From assembly GCA_016839985.1 (NCBI GenBank), contig JAEOTG010000185.1, positions 1-6,535 on the forward strand: a stretch of DNA of 6,535 bases. The letters run 5' to 3'. Made by a program: the position numbers and the translations under genes. The notes beneath the pieces were generated by a model. The model was not told where the DNA came from, did no database searches, and saw nothing but the letters and a program-made list of their open reading frames with translations. Shown here piece after piece: positions 1-5,763 of this stretch; within the stretch, counting starts at the first letter, position 1, and each line of letters opens with the position of its first letter. The stretch is from Candidatus Heimdallarchaeota archaeon. GTDB taxonomy: Archaea > Asgardarchaeota > Heimdallarchaeia > Heimdallarchaeales > Heimdallarchaeaceae.

Positions 1-224
1 AAGATGGAAGCGAAAGAACCTTAGTGAATTCTGTTGAAGATGTTCTTAAAAATGCGGATTGCGCGATTGTTTGTACAGATTGGGATGAATTCAAAACCTT
101 AACACCAACTATGTTTAAACAATACATGAAAAACCCATGTGTAGTTGATGGTCGAAGAATCTATGATTCAATTGAATTCTCTAAAGAACTCAATTACAGG
201 ATTGTTGGTTATCGATTAGATTAA
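1..224 (+). CDS. UDP-glucose/GDP-mannose dehydrogenase family protein, C-terminal fragment (5' end outside window)
   Basis: The frame is open from base 3 to the TAA at 222-224 and gives 73 residues. The gene therefore begins upstream of the window, and the GTG at 24 is only an internal valine. The fragment matches the end of the C-terminal UDP-binding domain of nucleotide-sugar dehydrogenases. It has the NADCAIVCTDWDEF segment, which corresponds to NADACILVTEWSDY in the neighbouring complete enzyme, and then VVDGRRIYD, the family's conserved D-G-R-R substrate-domain motif. The family oxidises UDP-glucose, or a related NDP-sugar, to the uronic acid with two NAD+. The catalytic cysteine and Rossmann domain lie outside the window, so the substrate cannot be judged. 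The gene is convergent with a second family member at 315-1640, and the two tails share around 40% of positions by eye. They are diverged paralogues, not a recent duplication. Confidence 0.88.
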   Translation, partial: DGSERTLVNSVEDVLKNADCAIVCTDWDEFKTLTPTMFKQYMKNPCVVDGRRIYDSIEFSKELNYRIVGYRLD

Positions 225-233
225 ATTTTAACA

Positions 234-240
234 TTTTTTT
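234..240 (+). terminator. T-run terminator after the partial dehydrogenase gene
   Basis: Seven consecutive T residues start 9 nt after the stop codon on the + strand, in AT-rich sequence with no strong GC hairpin. This is the form of archaeal intrinsic termination, which relies on T-tracts. The call rests on position and composition only. Confidence 0.4.
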
Positions 241-283
241 ACTATTCAATTTTTAATAATAGAATTCAATTGTCTAATCAACT

Positions 284-289
284 AAAAAA
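284..289 (-). terminator. T-run terminator after the complete UDP-glucose dehydrogenase gene
   Basis: A run of six A on the + strand reads as six T on the - strand, about 25 nt beyond the stop codon of the gene ending at 315. A weak 8 bp inverted repeat (247-254 with 285-292, loop of about 30 nt) overlaps it. In sequence this AT-rich the repeat could be chance. The call is tentative. Confidence 0.3.
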
Positions 290-314
290 TTGAGTATTTT
301 ATTTGTTCTCTAAT

Positions 315-1640
315 TTATCTTCCTAAACCGATGCCACTATATTTAATTCCTTTTTCCCTAAATTTCTGGTGGTTATATACTCTACGTCCATCAATAATTA
401 TTGGAGTTTTCATATTTTCTTTGAAAGTTTCAGGTGGAAGATTAATGTAGTCACTCCACTCTGTTACTAATATACAAGCATCTGCATTTTGAATTGCTTC
501 TTCAGGTGTTTTGACATAAAGTAAATTCTGATGTGAGAGTATTTTTGCAGCTGATGTTACAGCAATAGGATCAGTTGCTACGACTTGAGCTCCTTCTTTG
601 AGTAACAATTTAATAATGGGTATAGAAGGAGCTTCTCTCATATCATCAGTGTTTGGTTTGAAAGCTAAACCTAAAACAGCTATTTTTTTAGCTTCTAAGC
701 GCTCTTCTTGGAAAACGCTTTTTAACAATCTTACTGCTTCAAATGGTTGAACTTCATTTGTATCAAGTGCAGCTTGCAATATTTTTGAAGAAATCCCAAA
801 TTCCTTAGATTTATGTAATAAAGCTCTCATATCCTTTGGAAAACAACTACCACCCCAACCAATTCCTGCTTTCATAAATTTTTCAGAAATCCTATGATCC
901 ATCCCTACAGCTTCAACTACTTCATTTATATCAGCACCAAAGCTTTCTGCTAGGTTTGCCATTTCATTAAAGTAAGAAATTTTTGTGGCTAGAAAGCAAT
1001 TAGCAACATACTTTATCATTTCAGCGGACGTTGGATCTACACATACAAAAGGCGCAAGAAAACCATCATAACATTGCATCATGATATTTTTTGCATTCTC
1101 GTCAGTTACTCCAATTACTACTCGATCAGGATACAGAAAATCGTTAATCGCAACACCTTCCCTTAAAAACTCTGGATTCATTCCTAAACCAAAATTTTCA
1201 CCCAATTTTAAACCACTTTCTTTCTCAATAATAGGTCCTACATGACTTATTGTTGTTCCAGGAATACATGTACTCTTAACAACTATCATCTTGTATTTTT
1301 TCTGCTTCCTAAGTACTTGAGCAATCTCTTTAGCAGCATTATCGACATATTCATAGCTCATCGAACCATCAGGTAGAGAAGGAGTTCCAACACAGATGAA
1401 AACTACATCAGAATTAGAAACAACATATTCAAAATCAAGAGTTACCTCAAAGAGTCCTTTTGCAATAACATCTTTTAGAAGTAATTCTAATCCTTCTTCA
1501 TATATCGGAGATATTCCTTTACTAATCATTTCTACTTTTTCTTCAACTACATCTACGCACCTAATCATATGACCTTTGCTTGCAAAAGACACTCCAGTTA
1601 CTAAACCTACATAACCAGTACCAATGATTCCAATATTCAT
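315..1640 (-). CDS. ugd: UDP-glucose 6-dehydrogenase family enzyme (nucleotide-sugar dehydrogenase), complete
   Basis: This 441-residue cytosolic enzyme has the usual family length. It should oxidise UDP-glucose to UDP-glucuronate with two NAD+, feeding surface polysaccharide or glycan synthesis. The N-terminal Rossmann fold opens at once with GTGYVG (G7, G9, G12) and D30 for NAD ribose, which fixes the ATG at 1640 as the start. VGTP (84-87) and STCIPGT (123-129) line the NAD site. NPEFLREG (155-162) and K210/N214 in the central helix are substrate and catalytic residues. GGSCFPKD (263-270) carries the nucleophile C266. The C-terminal UDP-binding domain has FKPNTDDMREAPS (327-339) and DGRR (417-420). 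All catalytic motifs are intact. The exact sugar nucleotide (UDP-Glc, UDP-ManNAc, UDP-GlcNAc or GDP-Man) cannot be fixed from motifs alone; FLREG and GGSCFPKD favour UDP-glucose. It is transcribed alone, divergent from the HD-domain gene and convergent with a paralogue. Confidence 0.93.
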   Translation of the reverse strand: MNIGIIGTGYVGLVTGVSFASKGHMIRCVDVVEEKVEMISKGISPIYEEGLELLLKDVIAKGLFEVTLDFEYVVSNSDVVFICVGTPSLPDGSMSYEYVDNAAKEIAQVLRKQKKYKMIVVKSTCIPGTTISHVGPIIEKESGLKLGENFGLGMNPEFLREGVAINDFLYPDRVVIGVTDENAKNIMMQCYDGFLAPFVCVDPTSAEMIKYVANCFLATKISYFNEMANLAESFGADINEVVEAVGMDHRISEKFMKAGIGWGGSCFPKDMRALLHKSKEFGISSKILQAALDTNEVQPFEAVRLLKSVFQEERLEAKKIAVLGLAFKPNTDDMREAPSIPIIKLLLKEGAQVVATDPIAVTSAAKILSHQNLLYVKTPEEAIQNADACILVTEWSDYINLPPETFKENMKTPIIIDGRRVYNHQKFREKGIKYSGIGLGR

Positions 1641-1662
1641 TACCTATCAGACTGTTTTGAGG

Positions 1663-1669
1663 AGTATTT
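1663..1669 (-). promoter_or_regulatory. Candidate TATA box for the UDP-glucose dehydrogenase gene
   Basis: On the - strand the heptamer AAATACT lies 22 nt from the ATG at 1640, so its centre is about 25 nt upstream, and it follows a purine/A-rich GTTGA. That spacing suits an archaeal TATA/BRE promoter with transcription starting at or next to the start codon. Only AGGT sits before the ATG, too close to act as a normal ribosome binding site, which is in line with a leaderless message. The element is degenerate. Confidence 0.35.
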
Positions 1670-1712
1670 CAACTTTTGTTTTTCAATAGATTTCTTCAGT
1701 ACACCCAAAATG

Positions 1713-1720
1713 TTTTTTAT
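1713..1720 (+). promoter_or_regulatory. Candidate TATA box for the HD-domain phosphohydrolase gene
   Basis: TTTTTTAT lies 21 nt before the ATG at 1742, with its centre about 25 nt upstream. It is preceded by CCAAAA, which resembles the purine/A-rich BRE region of archaeal promoters. There is no Shine-Dalgarno motif between it and the ATG, so a leaderless transcript is likely. This position also supports 1742 over an upstream TTG as the real start. It shares a 101 bp divergent region with the dehydrogenase promoter. Confidence 0.42.
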
Positions 1721-1741
1721 GTCAAGTTTACCAAAAACACA

Positions 1742-3058
1742 ATGACCTCTTATCGAAGTATAGCAGATACTGTTCACAAATACATAGATGTCCCAGAAAA
1801 ATTATACATAGATATTATTGACACATATGAATTTCAACGTCTTAGACGAATCATACAACTTGGAGGAGTTTCAATTTCCTATCCTTCAGCTACACATAGT
1901 CGTTTTATGCATAGCTTAGGAGCAAGCCATGTTGCTAATAGTCTTACAACTGAACTCAATAAGAAGTACCCACAAATACTTACAAAAGACGATATAACTT
2001 TGTGTAGTTTAACAGCTTTAATGCATGATATTGGACATGGACCTTTTAGTCACATGTTTGAAGATACAATTCGCATGTTATGTAGGAATTCAGAGAATCC
2101 TGCTTGTAATGAGAAATTTGAAAATTTTGTAAGACATGAAAATATCTCTGAACAGATTGTTTTAGACACAGATTCTGGAATAGCAAAAATCTTGGAAAAA
2201 GAAGGTTTTGATAGAAGAAGAATAGGTGATTTAATCCAAGGTAGAAGTGTTGATGATAAGCCATTCTATAACCAGATAATAAGATCACAACTAGATGCAG
2301 ATGCATTAGATTACTTAATGAGAGATTCTGTAGCAACAGGTGTATCATTTGGTTTGTACAATCTTGAGAGATTATTTGCTATGCTTGAATTAACCCCAGA
2401 AGGATTGATAATTATTCGAGAAAAGGGTTTACAATCTATCGAACAAGTTGTAATTAGTTTGTATATGCAATTCTCAAGAGTCTACTTCCACAAAACAGTG
2501 AGATGTTGGGAATATATGCTTAAATTGTTCATTTCTCAAATACTTCAAAAACTCGATGAAGGAGAACAATTAGCAGTATTGCCATTTGTTCAGGACTTCT
2601 CTGATAATCCATATTGGAAAACCTTAATGACTTTAACAGATGATGTTATTTATACTCAAATGCATTATTCTGTTGCAAAAGAGGAAAATGATCTTTTCAT
2701 TAAGAAATTAGCTTCTGATATTCTCCAAAGGAATCTCTACAAAAGCATACCACTGACAGAAGAAATGGCTGAAAGCATTTCTGAAAATCAAGATAAAATT
2801 AATTTTATTGTTAGGAAACATGGTTATCCTACAATCAGTTGGGAGATTGATCAGTTTATGAGTAGATATTATACTCCATATGATGAAAAAGATAGATTTG
2901 CTATAATGTTAAAAATGAAAGATGGATCATTGAAACAACTCTCTGAGGTATCTGAAGTTGTAGGAAGTTTAACCAAACCTAAATACAATAATTTACTTAT
3001 TTTTCCAGCCTCCTGCAAAGAAGAGATAACTAAGATTGTAAAGGATTTAGAAAAATAA
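1742..3058 (+). CDS. HD-domain phosphohydrolase, SAMHD1/YwfO-like probable dNTP triphosphohydrolase
   Basis: The product has 438 residues from the ATG at 1742. The frame could extend to a TTG at 1676, but those 22 residues look non-homologous and would cover both promoters, so the ATG was chosen. The HD metal site is complete and spaced as in SAMHD1-type enzymes: H57 in THSRFMHSLG, H95-D96 in ALMHDIGHGPFSH, H132-E133 as the likely counterpart of the distal catalytic histidine region, and D187 in QLDADALDYLMRDS, aligning with SAMHD1 D311. The N-terminal FQRLRRIIQLG and the C-terminal DILQRNLYKS and SLKQLSEVSEVV segments are typical of COG1078 proteins. Characterised relatives cleave dNTPs to deoxynucleoside plus triphosphate, so a role in nucleotide-pool control or phage/virus restriction is possible. 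That function is inferred from family and is not visible in the sequence. It is a cytosolic protein without membrane segments. Its 3' end lies 23 bp from the convergent membrane-protein gene. Confidence 0.88.
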   Translation: MTSYRSIADTVHKYIDVPEKLYIDIIDTYEFQRLRRIIQLGGVSISYPSATHSRFMHSLGASHVANSLTTELNKKYPQILTKDDITLCSLTALMHDIGHGPFSHMFEDTIRMLCRNSENPACNEKFENFVRHENISEQIVLDTDSGIAKILEKEGFDRRRIGDLIQGRSVDDKPFYNQIIRSQLDADALDYLMRDSVATGVSFGLYNLERLFAMLELTPEGLIIIREKGLQSIEQVVISLYMQFSRVYFHKTVRCWEYMLKLFISQILQKLDEGEQLAVLPFVQDFSDNPYWKTLMTLTDDVIYTQMHYSVAKEENDLFIKKLASDILQRNLYKSIPLTEEMAESISENQDKINFIVRKHGYPTISWEIDQFMSRYYTPYDEKDRFAIMLKMKDGSLKQLSEVSEVVGSLTKPKYNNLLIFPASCKEEITKIVKDLEK

Positions 3059-3077
3059 AAAGAAAGAAAGAAAAATT
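3050..3077 (-). terminator. T-rich tract at the 3' end of the 876-residue protein gene
   Basis: Read on the - strand, the sequence just after the stop at 3082 is a pyrimidine tract of repeated T-rich blocks with single C interruptions (AAAG repeats on the + strand). It would suit archaeal T-tract termination. It overlaps the last codons of the convergent HD-domain gene. No matching T-tract serves that gene on the + strand within the short gap. Confidence 0.42.
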
Positions 3078-3081
3078 ACAA

Positions 3082-5712
3082 TTAATCTGAGGAGTAATCA
3101 TATTTAGGTTGCTGATCTGGTTCTGGTTGAGGTTCAGGTTTAGGAGTATCATCTTTAGGCAATCTTTCTTTGTTGATTAATTCTCCACAATTTCTGCATA
3201 ATGCATATTTTCTTTTAGTCACTTCTCCACAGAATTTACAACGTACTAATCTTCTAATTATGCGAAGTTGAATTTGTCTCCAGAGTAAAGCCCAGATAAC
3301 ACCAAGCGAAGCTAGAACTTGAACCCAAGTAGATTGAAGTGCTGATTCTATCCAACCATATATTCTCTCCAAAGTTTTTAGAGGGATAACATCAATTCTA
3401 AATCCGAAATGGTGTTCAAAATTACCTGTTTCTACGTTATAGAAATCAGTTGTAAAAATTACAATTTCTAAATCAGTATCATTTTTTATAAGTGAGCTTT
3501 CGATTATTACGGTAGTTGGTAAACTAAACCGATCTTCATTATTACTATCTTGGAAAATTTCTTCATTTAGAAACAGACTTACTCTTGGATTGAAGATGCT
3601 TGAAGGAATTTGGGCTTCTACATTTATATATAGTGATAAATCACTTCCTTCTTTTACTTGAGGTGGTGAAGGACTAATTGTTAAATCTAAGGAATTATAT
3701 GTTATAGAAACACTTTTTCTGATACTTGCAGGTAGAAAACCATCTTTAATTGCAATTAGAGTTATGTTGAAATCTAGAGTAGGTATATCTGCATCTGGTG
3801 GTGCGGGTAAGTTTCGGAACAAATCAATAAGGTCTATATCTACTCTAAAAGATCCTCCTGCATCAGATTGTCCAAGTATGGTGTCAAAAGGTCCATTTAT
3901 TATTAAAGTTGCATTCTTTACTGATAATCCTTGTTCGTCATCACATTTAATTGTAAATGCTATTTTTTTATCATATCCTTGTATAACATCTAAATTCGAG
4001 GGATCAGTGCTAATACGAATTTCTTTGTCTATATAGAAATAATAAGTAAATGAGAATATATTATAATTATCTGCATAAAATAAATCTAGTTTTAAATCTC
4101 TTTCTCCTCCAAGTTGAGCTGTGAAATTCAAAGTTCTTGGATTTGGATAAGAGAGTCTTACTCCATCTAAGAAGGCAGTTCTAACATCAATATATTTAGC
4201 ATAAGTAACATTCAAATTGCTTAAGGATGAGATATCTGTTCTAAAATTACGGTAAATAATACTATTACTCGATCCAAAAATAGAGGTAGTTTCTTGCATA
4301 TCTATATACCAAGTTAAAGTAGTTTTTTCAAATAATTTGATATCATTTGGAATTACAAGAATCGTTGTAAGTGGAAATATTTTTGATAAAGTACTAACTG
4401 CTTGGAAGTTTATGAGAAAGGGATTACTAAATAGATTATTATATGAATAGAAAAGAAGTGTTCCATATATAGTAAGTCCTGCTTCAAAATAATCTGGATG
4501 CACAAAAACACTTGTAGAAAGAGCATCATAGAGATTAAGATATAGAAATGCAAAAGGTGGATCTCCAAATTCCTCAAATCTTTTTCTGAAAAATTCAATT
4601 GATTGAGAGATAGCTAAGAAATTATCATAAGAAAGAGCATTAGTTGAAACTTGACTTGTTGTAAAGTTATATTTTCTATGTAATAATCCAGTTGTAGAAC
4701 TAAAGAATTTATCAAATATACTATATTCTATTTCTTCTGCTTTGAAGAAATATTCTAGATTACCAGTATTATTACCACCCAGTTTTTGATATGAACTATG
4801 TTGAAGAAGGGCAGTTGTATAATATAAATTACCTTGGAGAGTTGCTTCAGAATCTGAACCAGTAGGAGAATTCAAAGTATTTTTCATTAAAGAACCTAGT
4901 GATAAATCATTTAACGTAACTATATTCCTTGCATTTGAATAATAAAAGTCTACAGCTTTCTGTGTTTCATTATAAAAAACCGAATTATCTTTTGCTAGAT
5001 AGTTAGCAATGGAGAATAAACCAATAGATTTTGAGGATGTATAGTCAGTACCACCAATTACTTCATATCCAGAATTGAGAGTAAGAGTAGTGTTGATCAA
5101 ACCAGGAGTTTCAATGTAAAAAAGAGAAACTAACTGAGAGAGAGTATTACTTGCACTATTCCAGTATGTTTGATTTATAGGATCTTGTACAATTTCAAAA
5201 GCTTTAGCAAGCCGTTCATACATTATAACTAAAAAGAAATTGTCTTCTGCATACATATCATATGGAGCAATTCCATTTTCACCAAGAATAAAAGTACCAT
5301 TAACTTCAAGATTTAATGCAGGAACTAAAACGTTTTTACAAGTATTTAGAAACCAACTATCGTTGAGTGTATAGAATAGATCAATATAAGCTAGAATCTT
5401 ATGAATTATAGAAAGATCATCGATTCTCGTTGTAGGATTATTTGCTGGATCAAAATTAGTAGATGAATACCATTCTATGTTTCTTGCTAATTCAAGTGTT
5501 TTACCATCGAGATATATTGCACTTGAATTGTCATCTATTATAGGTTGTATTATAGGATCTCTAAATTCCTCTATTTCATATGAGATAAATGAAGAGGAGT
5601 TGGAAACTTTTTCTAGTTTTACAACTGCTGATGTTTTATCTATAGAAAGGAAAGAAAGAATAAATAGATTCAAAATCAAAAAAAATACTGCAAAATGCTT
5701 TTTTGAATTCAT
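3082..5712 (-). CDS. Large single-pass surface protein with helical ectodomain, beta-rich stalk and cytoplasmic zinc ribbon (unknown function)
   Basis: I do not recognise a named family for this 876-residue protein. Residues 1-29 form a signal peptide: NSKKH, then a hydrophobic core, then a possible cut near TSA. Residues of about 65-430 are helix-rich and aromatic, with repeated amphipathic helices such as the one around APYDMYAEDNFFLVIMYERL (149-168). They resemble an alpha/alpha-toroid of the six-hairpin glycosidase or epimerase kind. Residues of about 450-775 look beta-rich, like two or three Ig-type or carbohydrate-binding sandwiches. One membrane span (about 796-811) is followed by the basic stretch RQIQLRIIRRLVR. 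Next comes a zinc ribbon with C825, C828, C839 and C842 (CxxC-x10-CxxC), then an acidic proline-rich tail. Fourteen N-x-S/T sequons all lie before the span. The predicted topology is ectodomain outside, ribbon inside. Catalytic residues cannot be named. The start is the only ATG before the signal peptide. An ABC ATPase gene lies 51 bp upstream on the same strand. Confidence 0.85.
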   Translation of the reverse strand: MNSKKHFAVFFLILNLFILSFLSIDKTSAVVKLEKVSNSSSFISYEIEEFRDPIIQPIIDDNSSAIYLDGKTLELARNIEWYSSTNFDPANNPTTRIDDLSIIHKILAYIDLFYTLNDSWFLNTCKNVLVPALNLEVNGTFILGENGIAPYDMYAEDNFFLVIMYERLAKAFEIVQDPINQTYWNSASNTLSQLVSLFYIETPGLINTTLTLNSGYEVIGGTDYTSSKSIGLFSIANYLAKDNSVFYNETQKAVDFYYSNARNIVTLNDLSLGSLMKNTLNSPTGSDSEATLQGNLYYTTALLQHSSYQKLGGNNTGNLEYFFKAEEIEYSIFDKFFSSTTGLLHRKYNFTTSQVSTNALSYDNFLAISQSIEFFRKRFEEFGDPPFAFLYLNLYDALSTSVFVHPDYFEAGLTIYGTLLFYSYNNLFSNPFLINFQAVSTLSKIFPLTTILVIPNDIKLFEKTTLTWYIDMQETTSIFGSSNSIIYRNFRTDISSLSNLNVTYAKYIDVRTAFLDGVRLSYPNPRTLNFTAQLGGERDLKLDLFYADNYNIFSFTYYFYIDKEIRISTDPSNLDVIQGYDKKIAFTIKCDDEQGLSVKNATLIINGPFDTILGQSDAGGSFRVDIDLIDLFRNLPAPPDADIPTLDFNITLIAIKDGFLPASIRKSVSITYNSLDLTISPSPPQVKEGSDLSLYINVEAQIPSSIFNPRVSLFLNEEIFQDSNNEDRFSLPTTVIIESSLIKNDTDLEIVIFTTDFYNVETGNFEHHFGFRIDVIPLKTLERIYGWIESALQSTWVQVLASLGVIWALLWRQIQLRIIRRLVRCKFCGEVTKRKYALCRNCGELINKERLPKDDTPKPEPQPEPDQQPKYDYSSD

Positions 5713-5733
5713 AAAGAGAAATTAGTAAGGTTG

Positions 5734-5741
5734 AAAAAAAA
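5734..5741 (-). terminator. T8 tract between the ABC ATPase gene and the surface protein gene
   Basis: Eight T on the - strand begin about 22 nt after the ATPase stop codon and end 21 nt before the ATG at 5712. An intrinsic T-tract terminator for the ATPase gene is the simplest reading. The tract also sits where a TATA box would lie for a leaderless message of the downstream gene, so it may instead be part of that promoter. No Shine-Dalgarno site precedes the ATG. The sequence does not settle which role applies, or whether the two genes are co-transcribed. Confidence 0.35.
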
Positions 5742-5763
5742 GTCTTCGCATTAGGGTAATCAA

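Noticed and set aside
247..292. Inverted repeat and CAATTG/GAATTC palindromes between the convergent dehydrogenase genes
   Set aside because: The stem is only 8 AT-rich pairs with a loop of about 30 nt, and the palindromes are six bases long. Chance is a sufficient explanation at this base composition.
1676..1741. N-terminal extension of the HD-domain gene from a TTG codon
   Set aside because: The 22 extra residues have no family character, the extension would cover the candidate TATA boxes, and an ATG at 1742 has a well-placed upstream TATA-like element.
2046..2348. Open frame of 100 codons on the - strand inside the HD-domain gene
   Set aside because: It lies fully antisense to a well-conserved coding region, has leucine- and histidine-rich low-complexity content and shows no domain or upstream signal.
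3058..3074. AAAG microsatellite-like repeat as a mobile or CRISPR-like element
   Set aside because: Only about three imperfect units are present. It is better explained as the T-rich terminator of the - strand gene.
3764..4036. Open frame of 90 codons on the + strand inside the surface protein gene
   Set aside because: Antisense shadow of a clear coding frame with no recognisable motif or promoter.
4410..4598. Short hydrophobic open frame on the - strand inside the surface protein gene
   Set aside because: Same-strand alternative frame in AT-rich coding sequence. Its hydrophobicity follows from T-rich codons and it has no independent start signal.
5477..5725. Open frame on the + strand across the start of the surface protein gene
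   Set aside because: It is the reverse complement of the signal peptide region, its content is typical of a shadow frame and it has no family signal.
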